From: Novilysobacter_A longmucuonensis
GTDB taxonomy: Bacteria; Pseudomonadota; Gammaproteobacteria; Xanthomonadales; Xanthomonadaceae
NCBI RefSeq assembly: GCF_046600735.1
Contig: NZ_JBJMAW010000001.1
Span: 248,001-312,000 of the forward strand
Reading direction: 5' to 3'
Length of the DNA stretch: 64,000 nucleotides
Of the stretch, positions 35,113-45,732 are shown piece after piece; within the stretch, counting starts at the first letter, position 1; each line of letters begins with the position of its first letter. Both the position numbers and the translations under genes were made by a program. Under the pieces are notes generated by a model. That model was not told where the DNA came from, did not search any database, and saw only the letters and a list, made by a program, of their open reading frames with translations.

Positions 35113-35413
35113 GCAGGCCCCGAAAAGTGTTCCCCCTGCGGACTTTAGCGCAATCCAGCGTGCGCGAGCGGACACAGCGCACCTTTCCGCAGCCCCCGCC
35201 AGCGCGTTAAGCCAATACCCCTCTCCCGCCCGCGGAACTACCCTTCTCCCGCGTGCACTGCACCCCCCCCTCTCCCGCTTGCGGGAGAGGGGGGGGGAGG
35301 GAGGGCACTCGACCCCCACCTGCGACAAACCTCCCCTCCAACCCCGCCCTTCCGACCACCACCCCCGCCAGCCCACCCCGTTTCACGCTACCCTCACCCC
35401 CAAAGAGGGCCCC
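35113..35413. other. Divergent region between pilB and a glycosyltransferase gene
   Basis: 301 bases with no gene. It contains a hairpin of the CCCTCTCCCGC-TT-GCGGGAGAGGG family at about 35267-35294, followed by a G-run. Similar hairpins occur at 45480, 46680, 46795 and inside pgeF at 52045. It must carry the two divergent promoters, which were not identified. An AAAGAGGG ribosome-binding site precedes the ATG at 35414. Confidence 0.6.
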
Positions 35414-36271
35414 ATGCGCATCACCGTAATCCTCCCCGCCAAAAACGAGGCCGAAGGCCTGCAGCGCACCCTCCCCGGGCTGCGCGCGCTGCTGCCCGAG
35501 GCCGAGGTCATCGTCGTCGATGACGGCTCCACCGACAGCACCGCCAAAGTCGCCGCCACCCACGGCGCACGCGTACTGTCCTCGCCCTATTCGATGGGCA
35601 ACGGCGCGGCGATCAAGCGCGGCGCCCGCGCCGCGACCGGCGAGATCCTGGTGTTCATGGACGCCGACGGCCAGCACGACCCGGCCGACATCCCGCGCCT
35701 GCTGGTCCAGCTGGAGGCCGGCTACGACATGGCAGTCGGTGCCCGCAACAGCGGCGGTCAGGCCAACGCCGGCCGCGGCGCCGCCAACGCGTTCTACAAC
35801 CGCCTGGCCAGCTGGATGACCAACCACAAGGTGCTCGACCTGACCTCCGGCTTCCGCGCCGTGCGTGCCGAGCGCTTCTGCGAGTTCCTGCACCTGTTGC
35901 CAAACGGCTTCAGCTATCCCACTACCAGCACCATGGCGTTCTTCCGCAGCGCCTACCCGGTGACCTACGTGCCGATCGAGTGCGCGCGCCGTGTCGGCAC
36001 CGCCAGCCATATCCGTCCGATCCGCGATGGCGTGCGGTTCTTGCTGATCATCTTCAAGATCGCCACGTTGTATTCGCCGCTGAAGCTGTTTGCACCTACC
36101 GGGGTGGCGTTCGGATTGCTGGGCCTTGGGTACTACGGGTGGACGTTCGCGACGGAGCACCGGTTTACCAATATGAGTGCTCTCTTGCTCAGTGCGGCGG
36201 TCATAGTATTTTTGATCGGCCTGATATCGGAACAGATAACCTCGCTTACCTACGTGCGTGATCGTGACTGA
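35414..36271 (+). CDS. Family 2 glycosyltransferase, DPM1-like with C-terminal membrane helices
   Basis: 285 residues. A GT-A domain starts at residue 1 (MRITVILPAKNEAEGL) with VVDDGSTDST and the metal-binding FMDADGQHDP. The C-terminal 70 residues carry two transmembrane helices (about 222-243 and 251-272). This layout matches polyprenyl-phosphate mannose/glucose synthases that load a sugar onto a lipid carrier at the cytoplasmic face. It stands between pilB and a flippase-like gene and ends 308 bases before it. Together with the next two genes it may supply sugar for pilin glycosylation; this is inferred from context only. Confidence 0.85.
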   Translation: MRITVILPAKNEAEGLQRTLPGLRALLPEAEVIVVDDGSTDSTAKVAATHGARVLSSPYSMGNGAAIKRGARAATGEILVFMDADGQHDPADIPRLLVQLEAGYDMAVGARNSGGQANAGRGAANAFYNRLASWMTNHKVLDLTSGFRAVRAERFCEFLHLLPNGFSYPTTSTMAFFRSAYPVTYVPIECARRVGTASHIRPIRDGVRFLLIIFKIATLYSPLKLFAPTGVAFGLLGLGYYGWTFATEHRFTNMSALLLSAAVIVFLIGLISEQITSLTYVRDRD

Positions 36272-36579
36272 CGTGCAATGGGATGGTGGCTGGACCGATA
36301 GCGGCCCGAGGTTTGCAGGCAAGCCTGAGAAGTTCAGCCAGATCAGTCGCCCGTTGCTCGCAAGAGTTCTTTTTGGATCAGAGCGCTAGTTGTTGCCGCG
36401 GGTCGGCGGAAAACAAGAATCTCTGGCTACGGCAGGCACATGCGCGCGTTGGATAAAAGTTGCTGTAAGTCCCAGCTTCGGCCCACGTCCGGCCTAGAGC
36501 GCTTGGCAGCGTCGTATCTCACCCTTGCACGCACCGCGCGATCGGTCCCTTGGCGCCGAATGGCGCACACGTTCCGCCT
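36272..36579. other. Intergenic region upstream of the flippase-like gene
   Basis: 308 bases, less G/C-rich than the core genome (for example AGTTCTTTTTGGATCAGAGC). No gene, REP or clear hairpin seen. The lower G/C and lack of REPs suggest that the three glycosylation-type genes around it were acquired as a block. Confidence 0.4.
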
Positions 36580-37530
36580 ATGAAAGATGCCTTGCGGCCC
36601 CGCGCGATCTTGCTATTGAAGGCGGTCTACGTCGCTGCGGTGATCGGGGGGCTCGGCTGGGCGGTGCATGACGTGTCCGACTTGAAGCGAGGCACCATCT
36701 CGCTGATACAGGCTCCCGAAGCATGCCTGTTCGTGCTGGCATGGTTGGTCATGGCGTGCTTGCTCGGGCGGCTCTGGGTTCTGTGGTTGCAGTGGCGGTT
36801 CGACGTGGAACTGTCCGCAAGGGAGTGGTTGCCATTACAAGCTCTTGCATGGGCAGGCCGCTACTTGCCCGGCAAGGTCGGGCTGCTCGCAGGCAAGCTG
36901 AGTCTGGCGCAGGATCCGCGTCTGGGCTGGAAAGCTGTCAGTCAGTCGGTTTTGGTTGAGCAGCTTGCTTTCGTCTTCGCTGGTGCCGCGCTAGGCGCAG
37001 TGTTGTTGGCAACATCGGCGCTGCACGCGCTGCTCTGGCTTCCATCGTGGATCGTGGTCCACTGGGAGTGGCTGCGCTTGGCGACCGGGGCGGGACTTGG
37101 GTTGGGTTTCGTGCTGGCAGTCGCACTGATCGAGCGAGTATCCGCAAGCGCTATGCCTAACCGACCTGCCGAATATCTGCGCGTGGCAGCGTTGCTGATG
37201 CTCTATACCTTGCCGCACGTGCTGATCGGCGCAGCGTTCTTCCAGCTTCTCCCGGCATTCTCCGGCGCCGCCGCTTCCATTGGCCTGCTGCATGCAATAG
37301 CAGTGCTGGCGCTGGCACATGTTGCTGGTGCGTTGGCTATTTTTGCGCCCGCTGGCCTAGGGGTGCGGGAATTGGTGCTCGCGACGGGTTTGGTCTCCGC
37401 CACAGTGCCTGTTGACCAGTCGCTACTGATTGCAGCGGTGCTGCGGCTGCTGACGTTGATTGCCGATGGTGCGCTGCTGGCCGGGCTTGCCTCGCATTGG
37501 CTTTGGCGCCGGTGCGCGCGGGCGGGGTGA
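36580..37530 (+). CDS. Flippase-like integral membrane protein (LPG-synthase TM / UPF0104 type)
   Basis: 316 residues with about eight transmembrane helices. The conserved pattern of this family is visible: WAGRYLPGKVGLLAGKL (residues ~90-106, the R-Y-[LI]-P-G-K motif) and FAPAGLGVRELVLATGL (the P-x-G-x-G-x-R-E motif, ~270-286). Relatives flip or transfer lipid-linked substrates, and many occur beside polyprenyl-phosphate sugar synthases. The ATG at 36580 was preferred over a TTG ten codons earlier; neither has a good ribosome-binding site. It converges with the minus-strand GT-C gene 14 bases later. Its substrate is unknown. Confidence 0.75.
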   Translation: MKDALRPRAILLLKAVYVAAVIGGLGWAVHDVSDLKRGTISLIQAPEACLFVLAWLVMACLLGRLWVLWLQWRFDVELSAREWLPLQALAWAGRYLPGKVGLLAGKLSLAQDPRLGWKAVSQSVLVEQLAFVFAGAALGAVLLATSALHALLWLPSWIVVHWEWLRLATGAGLGLGFVLAVALIERVSASAMPNRPAEYLRVAALLMLYTLPHVLIGAAFFQLLPAFSGAAASIGLLHAIAVLALAHVAGALAIFAPAGLGVRELVLATGLVSATVPVDQSLLIAAVLRLLTLIADGALLAGLASHWLWRRCARAG

Positions 37531-37544
37531 ATGGCGTCGGTAGA

Positions 37545-39473
37545 TTAATGGGAGCGGCGCCGCGCGATCTCGCTGCGCAGGTGGACAAGGGTGGCTTGAG
37601 CACTGCGTTCGTAGGGGGCGACCTGCTGCGCCACCTGGTCAACCACGCGTTCGGCGGCTTCCAGATCGCCTTTGACCAGATATATCCGCGCCAGCAACGC
37701 GCCGACCGCAGGGTCGCCGCCGGCCTCCCATGCCAGTTCGGCCTGGTACAACGCCGCCGGCCAACGCTCCGCGGAAATCAGAAGCTCGGCCGCCACCACG
37801 CGCAGCAACCACTTGGGTTTGGCACGCTCGGGCTGCTCGGCGGCCGCATCCAGTGTCATCAGCACGGCATCGGCCACTGTCGATGCGTCGATTGCATCGC
37901 CGCAGGGCTGCTGTGCACCTGGCCCCGGGTCTTTCGCGAGCACTTTCGATATCCGCCGGTAGCCCTCGAGTTCGCCAATGGTGATCTTGCGCGGCGCCTC
38001 CGTGACTGCGGCCGTCAAATGGGCAGGGTCGGCGGGTGTGCCGCGCAGGCAATCCACCGTGATAAGACTTAGATGTCCCATCACGCGCTGCCGGCGGTCA
38101 TCGCTGTCCACGAGCCGCTGCAACGCGGTAATCGCGGCGTCATAGCGCCTCGCCCTGATCGCCTGGCCAGCGTACTCCTCGATTGCGCGCATTGAGCCGG
38201 GGCGATGGGCCAAAGTCTGCTCAACCAGCGTGTCCATGCTGCGCCATGCGCGTGTCTGGCTCATGGTCACCGCGGCAAAGCTCGCCGCAATCAGCGCCAG
38301 TACCGCCACGGCGGCCTTGGTGCTACGCGACGTGCCGACGGGCCGCCTGCTGAGCACCAGCGCGCAGAGCCCGCCGGCGGCGAGCAGCAATCCGATGCCG
38401 GGGAGATAGTTGCGGTGCTCGAAATACAGCTCCAGCGGAAACACCGTGGATTCGATCCCATGCGCGACCAGGAAGAAGAACCACCCGGCAAAGACGCTGG
38501 GCGCGCGCTTGCGTGCGACCACGGCAAACACGCTGACCGCCGCCAGCACTATCAACGACAGCAGGGTGGCTGGCGGCGACAGTAGGCCGGTGGAAATCTG
38601 GAAATCATCGAACAGCACGCCCATCTGCGACCCGCGTGGTACCAGCAGCAGCCCGATGTACTCGACCAGCGCGCGCGACTGCGACAGCAGCCGCTCCCAC
38701 ATGGTGAAATCGCGCGTGGCATACAGCCCGAACAGCTTGCCGGGTGCGACCAGAAGCAAAGCTATTCCGGCGAGTGCCGGCGCCAGCAGGAACACGCCGT
38801 AGAAAGTCTTGAGCATGCCCGTCCCGCGCTGCCAGCCGCGGAAATAGGCAAGTTCCAGCACCAGGCACAAGGCCGGCGCCACTGCGGCGTTCTCTTTACT
38901 GAACAGGCCGGCTGCAAACAGCAGCGGGAACAGCGCGAACAGCTTGATTCGCGCCGCGCGGTATTGCCCCTGCTCCAGTTGCTGCCGTGCACGCACGTAG
39001 GTCCAGAGCGAGGCCAGCACTAACAGCGCGCTCAACTGCGCCATGCGCTGTACCGGGTACAGGACCGTGCTGACGTTGATCGGATGCAGCAGCCAAAGCC
39101 CCGCGAGCACACCGGCGACGATGCCGGCATTACGGGCAAGCACCGGGTCGCGGGCGAGCAGCCGTGCCAGCAGCTTCCATGCTACGAGCCCGCAGACAAT
39201 ATGGATTATTAGGTTGCCGAGCTTGAAGTGATAGGGGCTGAAGCCGCCGATCGCTGCGGTGACCAGGAAGCTGAGCATCGCCACCGGCCGCCCGAGAATG
39301 CCGGCGTCGTTGCCCAGCATCACTTCCAACCAGGAGGCCTGCCCCTGCAGCCATGTTTCGACGGGCGCGAGATTGTAGGCGTCGTCGAGGATGAACGGGC
39401 CGGCCAAGCCTAGCGAGTAGATCAGCAGAGTTGCGGCGACGGCGACATAGATAGGTAGTCGGTTCTCAATCAC
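37545..39473 (-). CDS. TMTC-like membrane glycosyltransferase with C-terminal TPR region (putative pilin glycosyltransferase)
   Basis: About 642 residues from a GTG at 39473; the start is uncertain because the frame stays open to 39602, through the pilA terminator. It has about a dozen transmembrane helices. An acidic pair in the first outer loop (GPFILDDAYNL) is the GT-C catalytic signature. Family motifs LHPINVSTVLYPVQRM and YFEHRNYLPGIGLLLA are those of bacterial TMTC/O-GlcNAc-type proteins with DUF1736-like cores. The C-terminal ~230 residues are helical repeats (RYDAAITALQRLVDSDD and similar). It lies directly downstream of pilA, the classic place of pilin-modifying enzymes. The specific sugar and target are inferred, not shown. 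Confidence 0.72.
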   Translation of the reverse strand: MIENRLPIYVAVAATLLIYSLGLAGPFILDDAYNLAPVETWLQGQASWLEVMLGNDAGILGRPVAMLSFLVTAAIGGFSPYHFKLGNLIIHIVCGLVAWKLLARLLARDPVLARNAGIVAGVLAGLWLLHPINVSTVLYPVQRMAQLSALLVLASLWTYVRARQQLEQGQYRAARIKLFALFPLLFAAGLFSKENAAVAPALCLVLELAYFRGWQRGTGMLKTFYGVFLLAPALAGIALLLVAPGKLFGLYATRDFTMWERLLSQSRALVEYIGLLLVPRGSQMGVLFDDFQISTGLLSPPATLLSLIVLAAVSVFAVVARKRAPSVFAGWFFFLVAHGIESTVFPLELYFEHRNYLPGIGLLLAAGGLCALVLSRRPVGTSRSTKAAVAVLALIAASFAAVTMSQTRAWRSMDTLVEQTLAHRPGSMRAIEEYAGQAIRARRYDAAITALQRLVDSDDRRQRVMGHLSLITVDCLRGTPADPAHLTAAVTEAPRKITIGELEGYRRISKVLAKDPGPGAQQPCGDAIDASTVADAVLMTLDAAAEQPERAKPKWLLRVVAAELLISAERWPAALYQAELAWEAGGDPAVGALLARIYLVKGDLEAAERVVDQVAQQVAPYERSAQATLVHLRSEIARRRSH

Positions 39474-39567
39474 TTTAAGCCTGATCCCGCCAATGGTATT
39501 CAAGACGACCTGACGTGCTCTCCGCAGGATTGTGCCCCGTGCATCATGCGTATCTAAAGCACACAAA

Positions 39568-39593
39568 AGAAACCCCGGTTGCCCGGGGTTTCT
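39568..39593 (-). terminator. Intrinsic terminator of pilA
   Basis: On the minus strand: AGAAACCCCGG, loop GCAA, CCGGGGTTTCT, then TTTTGTG. A perfect 11-bp stem with a U-run starts about 34 bases after the pilA stop. It should separate abundant pilA mRNA from the downstream glycosyltransferase gene, whose longest possible frame overlaps it. Confidence 0.88.
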
Positions 39594-39626
39594 GTCCAGC
39601 AATCACGGATGTTGCTAGTAAGTCAG

Positions 39627-40067
39627 TTACGGGCGGCACTCGCTCGGGAGCTGCGCAGCCGGTACAGCTGCAACGGTATTTGCGCAGGTCCAGTCGATGC
39701 GACCAGCTTCCGTGTCGGGGGTAAGTGTGAAGATCGCCATGGCGTCACCGCCGGTATTGATGGTCGTGGCGGTAATCACGCCACCAGTGCCGATCGCCAC
39801 GTCTGCACAATAGTCGGAGGCAGTGTCGAAGTCATAGCCCGCGATAGCGTCAGTCATGCCGGTCAGTGTGACACCGCTGCTCCAGGTCTCGGCCACAGCC
39901 AGCTTGGCCGCCGCGGCGACGCTCAGGCACTCGGAGTTCTTGGTGCGGATCGAGTAGTCCTGGTACGCCGGCAGTGCGATGGCGATCAGGATGCCGAGGA
40001 TCGCGATGACGATCATCAGCTCGATCAGGGTGAAGCCCTTCTGGGCGGCGCGTTTCATGTTGTTCAT
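39627..40067 (-). CDS. pilA: Type IV pilin major subunit PilA
   Basis: 146 residues. Short basic leader MNNMKRAAQKG cleaved before Phe1 (FTLIELMIVIAILGILIAIA), with Glu5 present, then a hydrophobic helix and a globular head of about 100 residues. Two cysteines near the C-terminus (CANTV...ECRP) form the usual disulfide-bonded D-region; two more lie near residues 47 and 87. The protein ends in SECRP. It is processed by PilD and assembled by PilB/PilC. A sigma-54-like promoter lies about 98 bases upstream and a strong terminator follows, consistent with an abundant single-gene transcript controlled by PilR/PilS. Confidence 0.96.
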   Translation of the reverse strand: MNNMKRAAQKGFTLIELMIVIAILGILIAIALPAYQDYSIRTKNSECLSVAAAAKLAVAETWSSGVTLTGMTDAIAGYDFDTASDYCADVAIGTGGVITATTINTGGDAMAIFTLTPDTEAGRIDWTCANTVAAVPAAQLPSECRP

Positions 40068-40164
40068 GGTGTATCCCCTAGGAGTGGTTTGCTTTCACGT
40101 GCCGGCAGGCCGGCCCATCCGGTCCGTCGGTTGCCGTGCGAGCTGCACGTGCGTTGAAACAGTA

Positions 40165-40181
40165 CGCACAACGCATGCCAA
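40165..40181 (-). promoter_or_regulatory. Sigma-54 promoter candidate for pilA
   Basis: Minus-strand TTGGCATGCGTTGTGCG: GG and GC are 10 bases apart as required for -24/-12 (consensus TGGCAC-N5-TTGC). It lies about 98 bases upstream of the pilA ATG. Supporting context: PilR, a sigma-54 activator, is encoded just upstream, and pilA is its classical target. Confidence 0.55.
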
Positions 40182-40189
40182 CCCGGCCA

Positions 40190-40689
40190 GTGCCACAGGG
40201 GTCCCGTGGTAAGTGTGATTGGCGTCACATTGCGGGCGCGTGGTGGCGGGTTGAGTGACCGGGGGCGTCAGTTTTGGTTTGTGGGTGACGTGGTGCGGCA
40301 GGGTTGTCGAGTGAGGTGGTGGGGCGGGATGAGGCGTTGTAGGGGGGGGCGCGCGGGTGGTGAGCGGGTTTGTGGTGGTGGGGTTGGTGGTGGGCGGCGG
40401 TGGGGGGGAGGGCAGCGGAGCAAGCTCCGCTCTACGTTTTTGTGGGGGCGGCCATGCCCGCGATTCCGTTTTTGTAGGAGCGGGCCATGCCCGCGATGGG
40501 GGGATTCGTAGTAGAGCGATCGCGCCCATGGGGCGCTCCTACGAGAAGCGGGGGCGTGAGGTGGGACCGGCCACGCCGGCGATCCGCCTTTGTAGGAGCG
40601 GGCCATGCCCGCGATGGGGGGATTCGTAGTAGAGCGATCGCGCCCCTGCTTCATAGCGGCATGGGGCGCTCCTACGGGTGCCGCGCGGC
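40190..40689. repeat. G-rich low-complexity and REP-rich gap between pilA and pilR
   Basis: 40320-40410 is a strongly G-rich, T/G-only-like tract (GGTGGTGGGCGGCGGTGGGG). Then come a GTAGAGC-type REP (inverse, near 40422-40435), two GTAGGAGCGGGCCATGCCCG REPs (about 40474 and 40594), and inverse arms GGGGCGCTCCTAC (about 40529-40543 and 40663-40677). Two units, each with GATGGGGGGATTCGTAGTAGAGCG, repeat at a 120-base step. No gene is supported. It reaches to the pilR stop. Confidence 0.8.
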
Positions 40690-42063
<1,374 letters not shown>

Positions 42064-42145
42064 CGAGTCCTCCCGGCGTCACGATAGCTTAAGCGATCAA
42101 CGCGGGCTAACGCGGGCGGGGTGTGCAGCAACCGCAAGATCAAAC

Positions 42146-42247
42146 CCATCCCCATCCCGGCCTTCACTTGAAGGGGGAAGGAGGCAAGCAGATCCGTGGG
42201 CTGGGCGAGCCCTGAAGCCCTCCCCTTCAAGGGTAGGGAGGGGATGG
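42146..42247. repeat. Imperfect inverted repeat between pilS and pilR
   Basis: CCCATCCCCATCCCGGCCTTCACTTGAAGGGGG-like left arm (from 42146) and CTCCCCTTCAAGGGTAGGGAGGGGATGGGG-like right arm (to 42247). It is another instance of the palindromic intergenic elements placed between cotranscribed genes. Confidence 0.5.
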
Positions 42248-42270
42248 GGTCGGCACGCCCCGTGTGGAAC

Positions 42271-43908
42271 TCAGCTCTTCCGGGTCATCGTCCCGGTCAG
42301 GCGGATGCGGAAGCAGGCGCCGCCGCCAGGCATCGGCACATAGTCGAGCGAGGCCTGGTTGGCGCGGCACAGCTCGCGCGCGATGTACAGGCCCAGTCCG
42401 GTGCCGTGGCCGGAGGTGGTGAAGAACGGGCGGAACAACTGCTCCACGATGCGCTCGGGGATGCCGGTGCCGCGGTCGAGCACGTCGATCTGCGGGGCGC
42501 CGGTGGGGTCCCCGGGCGGGTCGGTGTGCACGTGCACGGTGACGCGGGCCGGCTCGCCGGGTATCCGGCCGTAGAGCAGCGCGTTGTGCACCAGCACGGT
42601 CAGCACCTGGTGCAGCTGGCGCGGGTCTACCATCGCGGCGATGCGCGGGTGGGTGCCGGTGGCGCGCAGGCTGTCGTGCTCGAGCGGGTGGCCGCTGCTG
42701 TAGTCCTCGACGAACTGCCGGGTCAGGGCGACCAGCTCGACGTGCTCGGGCATGGCCGGCTCGCGCCGGGCCAGGCTCAGCACGTTCTCGACGATGCCGT
42801 TCATGCGCGCGCCCTGCTGCCGCACGATTTCCAGCAGGCGGCGGTCGGCAATGTGGATGTCCTCGGACTCCTCCAGCAGCTGCACGGCGTAGTTGATCGC
42901 CGCCAGCGGGTTGCGGATCTCGTGGGCCAGGCTGGCCGAGAAGCGGCCCAGCGTGGCCAGGGTCAGCGACTCGGCGCGGCGCGAGACCAGCGAGGTGTCG
43001 TCGAGGAACACCAGCGTCTGGTCGCTGCCGGCCAGCAGGCGGGCGAAGCGCGGCACAATCTCGGGCTGGTCGGGCGATACCTGCATCGGGCTCTCGTCGC
43101 TGCGGTGGTCGGCGCGCCAGGTGGCCAGCCGCCGGCACAGCTCGGGCACCGCTGCATCCAGCGGGCGGCGGCCGTCGCCGGCCTCGCCCAGCAGCAGCAT
43201 CGCGGCCTCGTTGGCCAGCCGTACCCGGTTCTGGCTGTCGACCAGCAGCACGCCGGTGCGCAGGCGGCGGATGATCAGCTCGTTGACCTCGACCAGGTGC
43301 GCGGTCTCCCTGCCGCGGCGCGCGGCCAGGTTGTAGCTCTCGCGCATCTGCCGGCCCAGCACGCTGGTCAGCGTCGCGATGGCCAGGTAGCCGATCGCGA
43401 ACATCACCGGCTCGGCGAACGAGCGGCCTGCGGCCTCGTCGGTCAACCCGCTCCAGAAGTACTCCACGATCAGTCCGGCAACCGCGACCAGCGCCGCGCC
43501 GAGCCCGTAGCGGGTACGCAGCAGCAGGGCCGCGGCGCCGACGTTGAACATCAGCATCAGCGCGATGCCGGTGCCCGCCGCGGGGATCGTGTGGATCGCC
43601 AGCATGCCGAAGGTCAGGTCGGCACTGATCCCCGCCAGCGCCTGGCCGCGCAACTCGCCGCGGCGGCCCGATACGAACAGCAGCAGCGCGATGAACAGAT
43701 AGGCCAGCGCGCCCGAGCGCGCCACCAGGTCGTGGCGCGGTGGCGCGATGAGGTCGGGGATCGGCCCGAACAGCACGAACACCAGCATCGCCGCTTCGAG
43801 CAGCCGGTACAGCGTGAAGAAATACAGCTCGCGACGCAGCGCGCTGTTGGCATCGGCGACGTCAGCCACTCCGGTCACGAGGGGTATCGGCGGCAAGCGG
43901 GCGTCCAC
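42271..43908 (-). CDS. pilS: Sensor histidine kinase PilS
   Basis: 545 residues. About six transmembrane helices fill residues ~25-195. A PAS-like segment follows (NELIIRRLRTGVLLVDSQNRVRL region), then the HisKA box AHEIRNPLAAI with the phosphorylated His and the HATPase domain (NALLYGRI N-box, DRGTGIPERI G1, GHGTGLGLYI G2). In Pseudomonas, PilS senses pilin level in the membrane and controls PilR. Gene order pilS-pilR-pilA supports the assignment. Confidence 0.93.
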   Translation of the reverse strand: MDARLPPIPLVTGVADVADANSALRRELYFFTLYRLLEAAMLVFVLFGPIPDLIAPPRHDLVARSGALAYLFIALLLFVSGRRGELRGQALAGISADLTFGMLAIHTIPAAGTGIALMLMFNVGAAALLLRTRYGLGAALVAVAGLIVEYFWSGLTDEAAGRSFAEPVMFAIGYLAIATLTSVLGRQMRESYNLAARRGRETAHLVEVNELIIRRLRTGVLLVDSQNRVRLANEAAMLLLGEAGDGRRPLDAAVPELCRRLATWRADHRSDESPMQVSPDQPEIVPRFARLLAGSDQTLVFLDDTSLVSRRAESLTLATLGRFSASLAHEIRNPLAAINYAVQLLEESEDIHIADRRLLEIVRQQGARMNGIVENVLSLARREPAMPEHVELVALTRQFVEDYSSGHPLEHDSLRATGTHPRIAAMVDPRQLHQVLTVLVHNALLYGRIPGEPARVTVHVHTDPPGDPTGAPQIDVLDRGTGIPERIVEQLFRPFFTTSGHGTGLGLYIARELCRANQASLDYVPMPGGGACFRIRLTGTMTRKS

Positions 43909-44303
43909 TACGGCGGTGACGGCCGAGTATAGGCGTCAAAGCTGATGGTGTTCAGGGGGGCGGGGCGGGGTGGGTCCGGGAATGGGGAATGGCAGGGCAA
44001 GAGCAAATCCTCCCCGGCCCTCCTTTTCCAAAGGAGGGAGAAAAGCTAAGGAGGGAGCAGCGCTGCCAAGAGGGAGCATCGAAGGAAGTTCCCCCCTTTG
44101 GAAAAGGGGGGGGCAGGGGGGCAGGGGGGCAGGGGGGGATTTGCTCTTGCCCCCCAGCACATCGCCACAAACCAGTTTTGCTCGCCCTGCCGCGATCGGC
44201 GACAATACCGGCCCCCTCGCGCACGGTCCCGGTTCGGCGGCGCAACGCCAGTCGCACCGGCCTTCAGACGCGCAGGACTCTTTTCACTCCCCCTCGGTGA
44301 CGC
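43909..44303. repeat. MITE-like element with perfect 16-bp terminal inverted repeats upstream of sucC
   Basis: GGGCAAGAGCAAATCC at 43995-44010 and its exact complement GGATTTGCTCTTGCCC at 44137-44152 bound a 158-base element. Inside are two facing hairpin arms CCTTTTCCAAAGGAGGG (about 44022-44039) and CCCCCCTTTGGAAAAGGGGGG (about 44091-44112). No transposase is present. The rest of the 395-base pilS/sucC gap (44153-44303) must hold the sucC promoter; none was identified with confidence. Confidence 0.8.
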
Positions 44304-45473
<1,170 letters not shown>

Positions 45474-45732
45474 CGCATGACCTCCCTTCTCCCGCTTGCG
45501 GGAGAAGGTGCCCAAAGGGCGGATGAGGGCACGCGACATGCCGCCTGCGACGCAAGCGCGTTTCGCATGCCCTCACCCCAACCCGCTGCTAGGCTCGACT
45601 CCGTCTCGCCAAGCAGCCCCCGGCCCTCGCTCCGCTCAGGCGCCGACCAGCTCGCGAACCTTCGGTTCGCAAACGAGCTGATCGGCCCCGCAAGCGGGAG
45701 AGGGGGCCAAATCAAATACCAGGATTGAACCA
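45474..45732. repeat. GCGGGAGA palindromic element between sucC and sucD
   Basis: TTCTCCCGC-TT-GCGGGAGAA at 45484-45503 starts the element, followed by GGTGCCCAAAGGGCGGATGAGGGC. A complementary GCAAGCGGGAGAGGG ends it near 45708. Internally there is GCGAACCTTCGGTTCGC (45654-45670). The same parts in inverse order lie after sucD (46670-46850). No gene. Confidence 0.75.

Noticed and set aside
34481..35413. N-terminal extension of the GT2 gene to 34481
   Set aside because: It overlaps pilB on the opposite strand and has no domain. The ATG at 35414 has a ribosome-binding site and the normal GT2 start.
39474..39602. Upstream extension of the TMTC-like protein to 39602
   Set aside because: It would begin in the pilA terminator stem, and the translation there has no membrane or family character. 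A GTG at 39473 directly precedes the first helix.
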